Source of the DNA: Heliopora coerulea
Lineage: Eukaryota > Cnidaria > Anthozoa > Scleralcyonacea > Helioporidae
Reading direction: 5' to 3'
NCBI GenBank assembly: GCA_030142905.1
Contig: JASJOG010000017.1
Location: forward strand, 496,001 to 560,000
DNA length: 64,000 nt
Shown in pieces: positions 1 to 12,423 of the stretch. A model generated the notes under the pieces. The model ran no database searches. It was not told the origin of the DNA and was given only the letters and a program-made list of their open reading frames with translations. Within the stretch, counting starts at the first letter, position 1; each line of letters begins with the position of its first letter. A program made the position numbers and the translations under genes.

Positions 1-2066
1 GTTGGCATCACAGTTGTCCAAATTGATTTGTAGAGACTGGTTGCCTATTACAATATACTGGGTAACTCATTAATTTCTTTTTTCTTTTCTCTAAAACTGC
101 AATTTTCAAACGTCACCTTTTCTCATGATCAGGTCATTAATAACCCGTCATGTGAAAGTCATGTCGAGTTTTTTTATTGAAGAGAAAGAAACCAAAAAGT
201 ATTGTAACTAGAATTCCTCTCAAGCAGAGTACTGTACTTGCCAGGTTTAAGCACATCAAGGAGCTCCATGTTGCCTTTTCTCTTACTGCCCTATTTAAAA
301 GAAGTTTAACGCCCCCAACCCGTAGCTTTATTTACTCCTCAAGACTGAATTTTGCTTATACATTCAGGTGCCATACACTACAAAGAAGTGTACACATGCC
401 ACCAGTTCAGTCACTTCTTTAGGTCTCCTAATGACTAAGATGTAAGGTGTTCAAGTCTTTTACATTAAGTTAGAATGGCAGATAACGTTAAAAACCCGTG
501 AAACAAATGACATAGTGAAGAGAAACCATCGTACACAAAGTCTTAGAGTTAGTTTCTCTTTCTCAAAATTTTTGTATGAATCACCCACATTAAACCACTC
601 ATGAAGACACAATAATCAATCAAACACTTTCTTAAACTGAATACAATTACTATCTACATGTACGAGGCAAGTGCACACTTGTAGGTACATGCCTCATCAC
701 AGTGGTTCAATTTAGCACCTGCGTGCCAGTATGAACCTCCCTTCTAACAAGTCACACAGTGTTTTAAGTTTTTTTAAAAAAAATTACCATTCCAACAATC
801 ACCCCAATCATAGCAAGGGCATCTGTGAGGTTGATTGAAGTTCATCTTCCTACTGGTTACTTTGGTAGGGGTGCATCTAGCAAAAGTGGTAGGGGGCTGC
901 AGGCCCTCCATACTCACACACCAAAAAAAACTGGACTTTGTGCAAAGATAATTTCCCTATACAGTTTTTGCCACATGAAATGCATTTCAATGCTTGAGAC
1001 CCTAAGTATCTAAATATTTACTGTCCAAGTTCACAATTTCAAATCTCTTAATAAGAATCATTGTCTAAGCAAGCATTGCTAATTCCCTTCAATCAAACTA
1101 AGATTTCTTTTCATTAATTTTGTGAATGTAGCAATGCACAAAATTAAATGTGCAGAACAGTACCACATTATTAGTAAATCAAAAAAGTATTACTACTTTT
1201 GAAATAGTCTCTGTCTACATCTGTCCAGAAGCAGTTATACCACATAAGGATTGAGAGATCAATGTAGCCAAATGAAGCCGCAAGCTAATCATTTTTTTTC
1301 TATCCTCATTTTTAATAAAAAAATTTTAAGATGTTTACATAGAGAAATCAGTTTTGAGTAAGCAATATCTACTAATCACCCACCCAAAAGCAAGTTACCA
1401 CTTGCACCTTGCTACTTATGCCAAATGATTATAAAAAAAATTGGCTTTATACACAAGTTGGTGCATCTTTCTGACACCTTCAATTGAATGATGTGCAAAC
1501 AGAGCATAATGGTGGATGTAGTAAGTACATTGCTGTAACAAGGTTTACATCTTCTGAAGTTTTTCAAGCAGAAGTCATAGGTTAGCATGTGCTATATACA
1601 AGATTACCAGCCCTGATACTAAAAGTTCTGGGCTAATTTAAAGTTGCAAGTATATCTAGTGTAGTTTTAATTTTAAGACAGAATCAACATACTCTTTTTG
1701 TTATTGTTACGTATTGTCAAGTACCTGAAATAATTCATACAAAGCATTTTCAACTTCAAGTAATGTAATCCTGCTTCAAACTATGAGTTTAGCCAATTCA
1801 AAGCTCAATTGAATGCTTTAATATAGCAAACCTAGTTTTGGAAATCATTCTGCAATGTATTTACTGACACAATAAGAAATCAACAACTTGCATATTTCAT
1901 CCATTTCTATATATCTATTGTAAATCCTGTTTCATGTTTTACCATGTGTCTGGATTTCATTTCCAGCAGGACATGTAGTATACGACTACAAAAAGATCAT
2001 AATCATCAACAATTAATTTATTCTTGAACTATCACATGTCTCTTTGATCAATTTAAATCCTCAAAG
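1..2066. other. No gene seen; probable 3' flank or UTR of the minus-strand gene
   Basis: AT-rich sequence with only short chance frames on both strands. It lies directly downstream of the stop codon of the minus-strand exon at 2067-2193, so part of it could be that gene's 3' UTR. No repeat family was recognised. Confidence 0.4.
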
Positions 2067-2193
2067 TCACAGTAAATCCCCAGGAAGGAAACCTGCAAAA
2101 CTAGAATCACTATCATCCGAATCAGACAAATGTTTCTCATGTAAGTCATTGTCAGTGGTCAAGTCTTGATCAATATGGCTATCATTGCTAACA
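2067..2193 (-). CDS. Acidic terminal coding exon of a minus-strand gene (partner of 5935-6524)
   Basis: On the minus strand this stretch encodes about 41 residues ending in a TGA at 2069-2067. The product is rich in Asp, Ser and Glu, contains the run SDSDDSDSS and ends SSFAGFLPGDLL. It is preceded by a good acceptor: a pyrimidine-rich tract, a TGCTGAC branch-like motif and AG at 2195-2194. Using that acceptor leaves one base before the reading frame, exactly what the donor of the exon at 5935-6524 (phase 2) needs. The frame also stays open upstream to an ATG at 2213, so a separate small ORF is possible. The acidic, serine-rich tail looks like a regulatory C-terminus. I do not recognise a specific family from it. 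The pairing of the two exons is an inference across a 3.7-kb intron. Confidence 0.45.
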
Positions 2194-5100
2194 CTATTTA
2201 TGTCAGCAGACATGAAAAATGAAGTTATTTTCTTTGATATATTGTATATAATTTAACACTAGAGTGATTACAAACAATCAACATCCAAGACAGCGCACTT
2301 CGCCATTTTATATTCACCAGTGCACGATCTCGCAGAGATCGAACAAAGAGAACAATTGATTAAAGACAAATACTAATAATTGGTTTTGTAATGAAACTGG
2401 AAATCAATGTTACCAAAAACCGTTCCAGACAAAGTGACAGACATAGTCAAATTTGTGACTGTCAAAACTCTATAAATGACAAATTTGTACCGGACAATGT
2501 CCATGACCAGATGCTAATATCTAGGCTTGTTAACATACTGTAGAGTATATGTCAAAATCATGTAGTAAATATCACAATATACAATGGGTATGCACACTTC
2601 ATACCTAATTTCAGTCATTTGTAGGCATCAGACTATCACAAGGCAAAACTTTTACTTTGCTTGGTTGCCTAATAAGTAGCATGCACACTATCCAGAGGGG
2701 CTCTGGAAGCATTCATTAGGGGTGACCAGAAAACTTCCAGCAGAAAACCTAAAGTTTGTACTCTTTCATCCTTGCTAAATTTTGCACAAAATACCTTCTT
2801 AGTAATCTTTTATTGTCAATAAATCAGTGTCCTAATGTTATGCTTAGCTCATTCAAGTATCCACTCCAAATATTTTTCCTGTTAATCTTCTGTGAAAGTT
2901 GTATACTAGCCTGCTAGCCTGTTGGGCCAGGAAGATATTTTTGGTTGCCCAAAGAAAAATTTGAAAGTACAGAGTGTCAAAGCTAGGGTCAGCAGTTTTT
3001 TCCAAGCCCTGTTACACTGACAGCAAGACTGTACTTGTTCTCTCAAGAGAATAATTTGAGTTAAAAATTGACTAACAGAATGGGTGCTGGTGGACTGACA
3101 AAATAATACCATGCCTCAACTTGAAAAAAATCAAGTCTCACCATCTCCTGAAACTGCTTTAACTTGGGTTCAAATTTGCATACTCATTTGACTGTCAACA
3201 GAAAGTGAACATGAGCTGTTTGTTCCTACTGAACTAACTAAAGATTGCTCAAATTTTACATCCTAACATGAAACCTAAGCAGCTTCAGGTAGTACAGCAG
3301 ACTTCTGTTTTTACACTTTTGTAGGCTATTACCTATTCTCCAATAACATTTTTAATTTAAAGACTTCCAGCTATTTTCCTCTAACTATTTCCAATATTTC
3401 CCTTTAAATATTCCCTCTAATAAATAAAAGCATTTAGCTACTGTTGGGTGAAAAATTACAAGTTCATATTGAGAAGTTTGCTGTAAAAGATATAGAGTTT
3501 GTGCAACTGACATTCTAGCAACCTGTGCAGGTGCAATCCTTTGAATAACAGTTGATTGTTAACTGACCTCTTCCCCACCACCATATAGCTATGGCTTGGC
3601 AACACATGAAGATATTACAAGGAAGAGATTGGTTGACAACCAACTGTAACTTTGTGGATGGCACAGGCAGTGCACACAAATACAATTTCAACTTGAAGAA
3701 CAGTATACATCTCAATGTATACACCCCAGATTCAGACCTTTTACAATACAAGTCCTATTTGGGCAGGACAGTTTTAGTAGATTACTGGACATCATGTACT
3801 GCTTCATTGCAAGTTTTCACAATGTTAAGTGACACAAGTAGGGAAATTTGAAGAAAGAGGTATCTAAGTAACCATATTTCTAGTGTTCAAAGTGTAACTA
3901 TTTATAATTGAAATCAAACCTACATGCCTGTTAGTACACTAGACCTGTGTTTGTAGTTCACAAATTGTTGGCATCAAATGCTTATTGGCAAACTTAAAAA
4001 TGCTTTTTTTCACTGTTTCTTGCTTTCGAGGGTCTGTGCACTATCTGGTGAGTACCCTGTTGAACTTTACCAATTTTCAATACCACCAGAGTGCTAGCTT
4101 CTGCCAGATGCTGAATAGCAATGCCCTACTCTAGCACATCCCTTTTTAAAATATCCATATCTGTTCACTTGTTTATAAGTGGGCAATAGGTTCATTATTA
4201 CAAAATGCTAGCCAAAACAAAACCCAAATAGTACCCTACTGTGATAAGAAGTACATAAACTTTCCATTTTCAAAATACAGTCAATATTGGCTTGGCATGT
4301 TCAACAATTAAACAAAAATTATGAGTCAGAGCCAATATATCACGTCACCAGTGACAACAAGTACTCAATAAGGCAGTTTTAAATTACAAACATTTGCTGC
4401 ATCTTATGGGCAAATCAAGTATAAGACAAGTATATCCAACATAAATAACAGGATCTGTACTGGATATACTTGTCTTATAAATACTGTACTAGACTTATGA
4501 ATGGGATGTCTCAAATTAATGATTATTTCATCAAATTTTGGTTGTATTTGGAAGGCACAATCACCACATTGTAATCCATCATGCCTAAATATGTATCCAA
4601 TGGCAATGACATGAGTTACTTAAATAAAATGTTTGAACCAAATGCTTTAAAAAGCCCCGTCTCATCACCAGACAACTCATAGATGCTATCCATAACAGCC
4701 AAAAAAAAGATGCAAATCTCAAGTATTTAAAATATTTTCAGTTTCCAAAAGCTCATTATACATTGAACCTTGGAAGCTCTGAACAAGTTCTATGCAAAAA
4801 GTACAAATGTATACAGAAATCTGAAATCCCCACACCTATTAACAATTAATTACAGTCTGGACGGGTATATCAAAGTTAATCATTGAATCGCTGACATCCT
4901 TCAGCTGGCATTTCATAATCTCCCAAAAATAACATTTATTTTTTCCCCAACATAAATAAGCCTTTGGATATCGTTTATGGGAACCTAGGTTATTTCAGAT
5001 AACTGGGTAAACATACAACACAGTTGGCAGTAGGAAAGCTACACGGGAAATTATGTGGGCGATTGTCGCCATGTGGTATTTCAAAAGTTTGGCAATTTTC

Positions 5101-5934
5101 CATTTCCACCATAAAATTCCTTAGGAATATTTTTTTGGATACACCCTCAAAAGTTACTTCATAATTACCGAGTAAATAACTGATGAAGTAACTGGGTTCC
5201 ACATCGAACAAGCTTTAACGAATACTTCGGCACTTCCAGCAAATGACATCCGGAGTCATCGAACTAGCGTAAACTATACTCAAGTAAAATAATCCTGACC
5301 TATTAAAAGCAACATCTGTCTTCGGAGATGACCGAAATAGACCAAAACAAGAAATCTAGAACTACCAGACTGCGAAACAGACTACTGCATGCGTGGTTGA
5401 ACCCTACTGTAGGTTATCTTTACTTCTTAAGGTAATTTAATGCGAGTCACGAGAGTAACAAAACTTGCCACTCCCTGATCTGCAGGAATTACTTCGATTG
5501 GGCAACAAACCGACACGTTCCGGCCAACCTGTTTCTGCTATGACCAGTTGACGTAGTAAATGAGCCAACTTGATTTGAAATTCATTATCGAACGTCCGGT
5601 AATCGAAAACAAGGTCGGAGGTGGTATCTTCACTTTTTCCAAAGACACAAATACATTTTAAATTGAAGAGAGTAAGTGGGTGATTGGAAACGTTTATGTC
5701 GTTCCCAGAAGTCTGTATTAATTTCACATCGAGATTTCTGAATACCAAACAGTGACCTTCGTTTAAACGTCACTTTCATGTGACACAAACGAAAGTGTGG
5801 TGTGCAACTGATTTCCTCATGATGAAGACGCTCAGATAGCACGCCGCTTAATAGCAACGATGCCTAGCCACTACAGTCCCCCCCACACATATCTGAACGG
5901 TTAAGTAACTGCCAGACTAAATATCGGCGCTCAC
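2194..5934 (-). other. Putative intron of the minus-strand gene; otherwise no gene seen
   Basis: Low-complexity AT-rich sequence bounded by a consensus GTGAGC donor (minus strand, 5934) and the acceptor at 2194. Frames at 3591-3851 (+), 3515-3751 (-), 4990-5211 (-) and 5437-5748 (-) are open but match nothing I recognise. An additional internal exon cannot be excluded, and the 4990-5211 minus frame is the best candidate. Confidence 0.35.
4420..4479. repeat. Perfect 19-bp inverted repeat (hairpin)
   Basis: The arms at 4420-4438 and 4461-4479 are exact reverse complements (left arm TATAAGACAAGTATATCCA) around a 22-nt loop. It lies in the putative intron of the minus-strand gene. It may be the remains of a small foldback transposon or an RNA hairpin. 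Confidence 0.8.
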
Positions 5935-6524
5935 CTTTGACTTTGCCTCTGACAGCCATCTGAACACAGTTTGAAACTAGTCACAGAACTGGCGGAGAAG
6001 TTGTATTTGTCCCCCAAAGATATTTTAAGTTCTTCAACAGTTTTCTGATTAAGTCTGACTGCATTATAGACTTTCTCCGTTCGTTTTCTCACGTAAATCG
6101 TGAGAGCAGCCGGCCTATGTCTACATACGCGGGGCTTTTTAGTACGCGGAACTAAGTCAAGTTCGTCCAAAGCGTTCACGGCTTTTCTGAAAGCATCAAG
6201 TAACGTGACCTTCTTCGAATTCTTTGCTCGACATTTTGAGTTCTCCATAACCTCCTTGGACCGTCTAAGGACGCACTTTGGACAAGAAAGTTCACGGAGA
6301 CAAGACGAGTACACAGACATAGTGTTCACATAACCGTTGTTCTTCTTTGACGGACGAACCGTGTTGAGAACCATTCCTTTCCACTCCAGTTTTGAATTCT
6401 CTGACCACAACGGGAACGGAGAATACAACCGTTTTAATAAGACTGATTCAAAACGACCACAAAAGAAACGACAGCCGAATCTCAGTTTCCTTGTAAAATC
6501 TTGAAATGTAATGCACCAAAACAC
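5935..6524 (-). CDS. Large exon with Grainyhead/CP2-like C-terminal segment
   Basis: A 196-codon open frame on the minus strand ends at a strong splice donor (CAAAG followed by GTGAGC at 5934). Its last third reads LTIYVRKRTEKVYNAV, then KTVEELKISLGDKYNF. This resembles the ubiquitin-like domain at the C-terminus of Grainyhead/CP2 transcription factors, where a beta strand of the form LxIYVR is followed by a TVxxLxxxIxxKY helix. Upstream are a Cys-rich patch (SCPKC) and a Lys/Arg-rich stretch. The first Met at 6524 may not be the true start: another Met lies at about residue 69, and a pyrimidine-rich tract ending in AG near 6419 could be an acceptor. The frame joins in phase to the exon at 2067-2193. 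The family call rests on a short match and could be wrong; a lineage-specific regulator is the alternative. Confidence 0.45.
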
Positions 6525-8769
6525 GTATAAAGACTTCGTCTTTTTCCTTTATAAACTCTCACCGTGTATACTGAACCGAATTTTCGGGTTCAGAGAAGCT
6601 TCCTTCTATATCCTGTGCTAAGTATATCAACACAGAAGGGTTTCCAAACAGTATTTAAATACAACCTATCCTTCCCCGTAACACCAGATGGCACACTGAA
6701 CTCAGATGATTCTCGTCTATCAGTTTTCATTCATAACTGGTTTCAGCTCAAGCACTCTTGGGAAACCAGTGAGGGGAAAGTACACACCGGAAGTCAATTT
6801 GGTGTCATCCTCCCTCCCCCACAGCTACGGGATAAAAAGCTGGATGGATTTTAAACGTATTTTGACAGAAGGAAAAACTTCTCTTGTCACCATAAACGTT
6901 ACTTTTAAACTAAAACCATGAGCAAAAGTATTGTTTTTGACCAATACCATGAAAATTTACCAGAACAGTTTAAAAATATCTTCCAAACGAAAAAGCTTGG
7001 CTTACAGTGCCTCCACCCCTTGGGAATCGCAGTCAGAGCAGAGGCGTTTTTGTTCACGTGAATACAACACAAACCACGCCATGGCGATGTAATACTGGTT
7101 TGACAGGTGTTTAATACGAAGTACAAGCAGGGTTTTATTGGGGGCAAGCAGATATGCGATAATTCAGCCACCCAAGGAAATTTAAGAGCGTGGGACTAGC
7201 AGGACGACGAACTCAAAAGATTGAAGCACTGTTTCTTTTCTTCGGCACCTGATATCAAATTGTAAACGATCGATTACTTTACATCTTTGAACAGCCAAAG
7301 TTTGATGATAAGTAATAATGCTGTCTTTGCTACCTATTGTATGGGACATTGACAGCGTTCGAATTTACGACAAAATTTCCGTTATGTGGTGATTTATCAC
7401 CAAACGTAAGTCGCGTATTTAGATCAATGGTCAATTGTATGTATTAAAATAAAGTGTTGTAGCATATTTTTCTTCGGTAAAAATGTATGGAGAAAAAGTC
7501 AGAAAGACGATGAAAGACAACACTGTCACTCTAGCTTTCAGTTGTGGTTTCTCCGCTCACAAACTATTCTTGCTGTTGAAGGGACGTCCAACGGGTCGAC
7601 AGAACGAACTTTCGCCAAAAAGGTTGCTCAGTTGGAAACAAGAATTTGGTTGCAACTTGCCAGCAGCCAGTGCCTCGGCAGTTTGTCGGAAAAATCTGCA
7701 AGAGCATTGTTGACATTTGAGAAACGTCACGGCAAGCTTGCGAATTACCTGTTACAAACTAGTCACAACATAACGGAGAAAACACGCCGTGCAAATGCAT
7801 TCGAATATCAGCTTGTTTGACAACTTCAGCGATTTGGCTGTGTAGATGGGCTTGCCAAGCCAAACTATGTCACCCACTCCCAAATATCACGGCTGGCTCG
7901 CACAGTCAACAGCCCTTTCTTTAGTCTTGCAAGGGATCACATGAGCCTTTAGAAAACCCGGAATGCATTGATATTTCAGTATGAGAATTTTTAATCACAG
8001 AAAGACATTTCTAAGTAGATATCAGCGAATCCAAAACCGTTTTTAAATGTTTATGGATCAATAAATATCAAATGTTCAAAAGAAAATATGATATATATGT
8101 ATACGATTTTTTAATCGTAGACAAACATCAAGCAGAAATCAGAAAATCCAAAACCGTTATAAATATTTATGGTTGATAAATATTAAATGTTCCAAAAAAT
8201 TGAAGATAATGGCAGCTATTTGTTGATGATATTTACGATACTAGGAAGTACATATCACTTAACTGAGTTGTTCATTCATTCTCCCAAAGAAAACTAAGTG
8301 GTTTTCTCAGGGAGTTTTATCCTATTATAAAGAGTTTAAGATCCAGACAACGGATCATTGCAGTAACAGCTAAAACCGAAGACCAAGTCTTAGATATATC
8401 AGATATCACCAATACCTCATGATTAGTCGAAAAGCAGGGGTTATCCAATTAGTTTTCATCGCCAGATCACGGTTCAAGCCTTTTCAAAGTTCTTCAATGA
8501 CCAAGGCCCCACCTTATCTTTTATAAAACGTAATTTTTTTTTATTCTAAGTAGTCAACACAGCTGCGACTGCATGAGAAACATTTTTGCGTTATGGGCCA
8601 TATTCAAGTGTTAAACCACCTTGCTCGAGACCTACCGTTCCTTAACGGCTGGTTATTTAAGACGTTCTGATTATTCTGCAGGCTTCGTTACGACAACAAT
8701 GATGAATCTACACGAAGAAATCAAAAAGAAAATCTGTTTGGCAGTTAGGCAAGTACATTGGTAGACAGG
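6525..8769. other. No gene supported; upstream flank of the minus-strand gene
   Basis: A TATAAAG-like sequence occurs on the minus strand near 6555, just ahead of the exon at 5935-6524, and could mark its promoter. A 92-codon plus-strand frame at 7542-7820 is open but matches nothing I recognise and has no clear splice sites. Between 8000 and 8200 there are two imperfect copies of a short AT-rich motif (around AAATCCAAAACCGTT). Confidence 0.3.
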
Positions 8770-9045
8770 GAAGTAGGTTAATAGTTAGCTAGCTCGCGGC
8801 TTAGCGTGGTATAGTTGATTGGTAAGAAGGTAGGTAGCCGGCAAGTATGTGGGTTGATAAGCGCCAAGTATGTAAATAAGTGAAGTGGTAAGGTATGTAA
8901 TTACAAACGTAGGGAGTGATGGAGGGAAAGAGGGAAGGAGGAAGAGAGGGAGGGAGATGGGTGGGTAGGTAGGCAGGTGAGTCTGTACTTGGGTTGACAG
9001 ATACGTGAGTAGGTAGGTAGGTAGGTAGGTAGGTAGGTAAGTGAA
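8770..9045. repeat. GTAG-rich microsatellite tract
   Basis: Degenerate GTAG/GGTA repeats run through this interval with a GA-rich middle (near 8940) and become pure (AGGT)n at 9009-9040. Confidence 0.85.
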
Positions 9046-10533
9046 TGTGTTGATTAAATTGATTTGGTATCTATCTAGCTTGCTTGCTTACCAGAAAGAT
9101 AAACCTTTATTTTTTTTTATCTTGTAGTCATGTAAGTGCATGAAAGCGGCCTTTAATTTGTCACACCATAGAAACGTCAACTTATAATTGTGTATAATTG
9201 CAAATTATACATGATGTAAGCATTGGTAATAGCATGGTTTCGAGTGGAATTTGGAAAAAACACGTGAGATGACAATCAGAGTCCGAAAGACGAGTGCTGT
9301 TTGAGGTCTTTGAAAACTCACGTCTGCGTGTTTTTCCCCAGTTGAAGGAGAAACTACGCGATTACTAATCACTTCTTATATTAACCGAGAGCGTAATCAT
9401 TATGAGAACTTAATATTAGACCGGGGTATTGACCGTACGTAAAAGACCCCGAGTCAGATATTTTAAAGTAATAAGCAAGCGGACAGGTTTAACAAAAGGT
9501 TTATTATATAGCTTTTTTAAACAAGCAAAATATACTAATAAAAATGTTACATGCGTACAGCGTAACAAAGAGAAACAATATATCAAGTTCAGAAAAAAAG
9601 TAATTTACCATTCTTTGGATGCCATTCTCTAAATTAATAAATGATTTCTTTCACTGTGCGTTTCCTTCGAAAATATTTCCAACGTAATCACTTTCGAGTT
9701 GCCCACGTCCTTTTCTTTTAACAGAAAGTTTTTTTAAGAACATGTATTTTAAATACTCAACAGCGTTGTGTGAGAAAACATCGACTTCCAGTCATTGTAA
9801 ATAAGAAATGAGGTGGGTTGTCCTTTAACAGTGTATTCTCGAGTGGATTACCCTTAAGTTGAATTCGAACGGGTAACTCGATGACTGTTGTCCTCGCGGA
9901 ATATCATTCAATAACAAAATGGTTGCGGTGAAAAGTTACAAATTGACACGAGAAGTCAGCATCTGAGAAACGTTTGTATGATTTGCACATGATGTTATAT
10001 GTTATTCCAGGAACCCATGGTAACACTAATACTACCACGGCAACACTAGTAAATCGTGGTCCTTGAAAGAACTCTTGGAAACTAAAAGACATGAAGACGT
10101 AATTAAAGAATAAATGTGAAGTGAAGGTCCGTTTACACGTGTGATTTTGTACGTTGTGATTGTCATCCTGGTGTGTACGTAATAAACTAATGACAGTTTA
10201 TGTGGCAAGACATCCGCTTATGATAAGTCAGGAGCACGACGCATCGTTGCAGACAACGTATCAGATCAACTACGTCAGCTAACGGATTTACACATGGAAC
10301 TCGATTCGCTTGTTTTCAATCTCATCCATGTTTTAAGTGTCCTCGTCGCCCCCCTCCCCCCCCCTCTCGGGATCTGACGAACACCTGTTATCAATTATTT
10401 CTACCCCATTCGGGAACGGAGCACGTTGGTTAGGCGACCGAAATGTATTCTGTTTTCAATTCTTCCATTAGTTTTAACACTTTAAGCTTAGTTAAGTATG
10501 CTTTGCCCGATTATTTTTGAGTAAACTTAACAA
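9046..10533. other. No gene seen
   Basis: AT-rich sequence with scattered short frames (for example 9429-9632 plus and 9904-10092 minus) that lack recognisable domains. The stretch around 10125-10310 (CGTTTACACGTG...) has the look of an old MITE, but I could not define its ends. A C-rich tract lies at 10350-10368. Confidence 0.3.
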
Positions 10534-10537
10534 TGTT

Positions 10538-10609
10538 GACTCGAACGGGATTTGAACTCCCACCTTCTGGATGCCGGTCCGCCGCTCTACCTGTTGAGCA
10601 ATCGAGTCC
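10538..10609 (-). pseudogene. tRNA-like sequence (left arm of foldback)
   Basis: Minus-strand copy with complementary ends GACTCG / CGAGTC and a mutated A box (TTGCTCAACAGG). No CCA is encoded and the anticodon stem is poorly paired. It belongs to the same repeat family as the copies at 10739 and 21283. Confidence 0.6.
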
Positions 10610-10738
10610 ACGGGGATTGGAGGCCAGTTTTATCCAATTTAACTGCACGTAATGTTCTCGCGACATGGATAAGCGTTAAGTTGTTGCGAGAATATCTCAT
10701 GCATTTAAATTGGATAAAACTCGCCTCCAATTCCTGTG

Positions 10739-10809
10739 GACTCGGTAGCTCAGCAGGTAGAGCGGCGGACGGGTGTCCCGAAGGTGGGAGTTTAAATCCC
10801 GCTCGAGTC
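10739..10809 (+). pseudogene. tRNA-like sequence (right arm of foldback)
   Basis: Internal Pol III-type A box TAGCTCAGCAGG is intact, and the B box is close to consensus but has GTTTAA in place of GTTCGA. A tRNA scan may score it, but the anticodon arm is defective and it is embedded in a palindromic repeat. Confidence 0.6.
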
Positions 10810-10813
10810 AACA

Positions 10814-11904
10814 TTTTTCAGATTTCTAGAGGATTTTAATCTGGTTAACGCCAGACGATTTTACTCGTCAGTAAATTTGTTTTACATTCTTTTTCAAAAC
10901 ATATATACAAGAGAAAAAATTGAAGTGGCTTTTCACCATGAACTTAAACTTTTCATCCAGGCATGTTAGTTTTGCTCCGTAATTGATCTCACATGGCGGT
11001 CTTCAATTTGTCACCGGCGGTTGAGTGACATTTAACTTCAATGCTCCCGCTAGTTAATATATGATCTCTATGCCGTAAGTAGGGATAGAGTAATTGGTTT
11101 TTCTGTCGTCATTCTGTCAGTCAACGATGCGATCGAGCGCACAGGGTATGGGCATATCAGGGGACATTTTTGTTTTTTTATTTATTTTATTTGTTTATTT
11201 TTGTTTATTTAAACTTATTTAGGCACGGAAACTTTTCAGTCCTCTGGTTGTTTGAGTGGTTGTAGTGATTATATGGATGTCAAGTTAAACACTGCTGGTT
11301 TAACTCCCAGGTCCCATACCCAAATCTAGAACATTATTGAATAATATCCTGCTCATGTTCAGATTGTATTGTACAAGCCTCATTTTTTCTCAAAATACAA
11401 AGACAGAGCCGTAGCAAATGGGGTAGCAAGGGGGTCTGCCCCTAGTTTTTTTTGCAGATCAAGTCTCCACTTGAGAGCTAGCGATCCACAGCTGCCCCTC
11501 CCCCTCCCCCTCCCAATTTTTTAGCACATTTTTACAGCCCTGAGACACAACTGGCCTCATTTTCATTTTAAATCGGAGTGTAGAGATATGTATGACGTAA
11601 CGAAGATTGAGAGTCATAGGATGAGATCGTCAGAGAAAGATCATTTGCTAAGATTTTCTTTTCATCATTATGGAATTCACAGGTGGATAAATTAGTTATT
11701 CCTTTCTTCTTTAGTATTCTTTTTTCTTTAGTATTTAGTTATTCTTTAGGAAACTAAAAGACCGAAGCTACTCGGGAATACTGAAAATCTCGATTATCCC
11801 ATTCCCATCGAGCGAATATTTTCTTAAACTATTGTAAACCATTAATTCATGAAAAGAAATAAACGAGCAAAAGAAAACCAAAACAAAGTAAATGAATAAA
11901 ATTG
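10814..11904. other. No gene seen; fragments of old repeats
   Basis: A T-rich low-complexity tract lies at 11168-11222. The stretch 11405-11545 (GCCGTAGCAAATGGGG ... CCCCTCCCCC) resembles the end of a hAT-like non-autonomous element, but the opposite end was not found. Confidence 0.3.
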
Positions 11905-11906
11905 GA

Positions 11907-11942
<36 letters not shown>

Positions 11943-11944
11943 AA
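11905..11944. repeat. (GAAA)n microsatellite
   Basis: Ten uninterrupted GAAA units. Confidence 0.95.
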
Positions 11945-12126
11945 ACGTGAAGAACTTAGAAAATCGATGTTTTTCTCTAACTTTATGCTTTGGCCGAAAG
12001 ATACCTTAGCGCCCCAGTCAAGTTCTTGGGTGTTCCAAGGTGCTGGGATCCAGTGTAGATAGCTTCGATAAAACAGCGGCGTTCTTGAGGTTATACACTA
12101 TCTAAAATATAGAAAAAAAGCTTCTC

Positions 12127-12185
12127 GACGTTTCGAGCGAAGGCACTTCGTCCGGAAAATACAAAGGGCCTTCGCTCGAAACGTC
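12127..12185. repeat. 17-bp perfect inverted repeat around GACGTTTCGAGCGAAGG
   Basis: The arms 12127-12143 and 12169-12185 are exact reverse complements, and a diverged third copy of the arm follows near 12200. The motif (…CGAAACGTC…) recurs in many invertebrate repeats. Its owner element is not identified here. Confidence 0.75.
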
Positions 12186-12423
12186 GGTGCTTCAAACGAA
12201 ACGTTGGGTGCTTCAACTGGATCTCATTTCCTACGCGCCAGTTCTGAAGCAAAGTGTTGACACACTAATGACGTGGTTTCTTATCAGACACTCACTAAGC
12301 ATCATTAAATAGTCATACTAACGAGATCGAAGTAGTTAGAGTTATCAGTCTACGAGTTCAGAGGCGTAGGAACCAACTAATCGTTTGGGGGCACAAACCA
12401 CCTTTAGAGCGGGTCAAGGGGCA

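Larger units (their letters stand above)
10534..10813. repeat. Foldback pair of tRNA-like (SINE-type) units
   Basis: The interval reads as an inverted repeat. The arm 10534-10645 is nearly the reverse complement of 10704-10813, around a spacer of about 58 bp. Each arm carries a tRNA-like body followed by a shared extension (CCAATTTAA / TTAAATTGG). The plus-strand body at 10739-10809 has a perfect A box (TAGCTCAGCAGG), a B-box-like GAGTTTAAATCC and 6-bp complementary ends (GACTCG / CGAGTC). The minus-strand body is 10609-10538. The anticodon arm does not fold cleanly, so these are tRNA-derived repeats rather than working tRNA genes. Confidence 0.75.

Noticed and set aside
3515..3851. Two overlapping antisense frames
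   Set aside because: Each is the shadow of the other in AT-rich DNA. Neither has a domain.
7542..7820. 92-codon plus-strand frame that looks protein-like
   Set aside because: No recognised domain, no clear splice sites or start context, and an overlapping frame of similar length.
8770..9045. CRISPR-like or regulatory repeat array
   Set aside because: It is a simple GTAG microsatellite with no spacers. Direct arrays elsewhere in the window are minisatellites in a eukaryotic genome.
10739..10809. Functional tRNA gene
   Set aside because: A box is good, but the anticodon arm does not pair, the B box is altered and the unit is half of a palindromic repeat.
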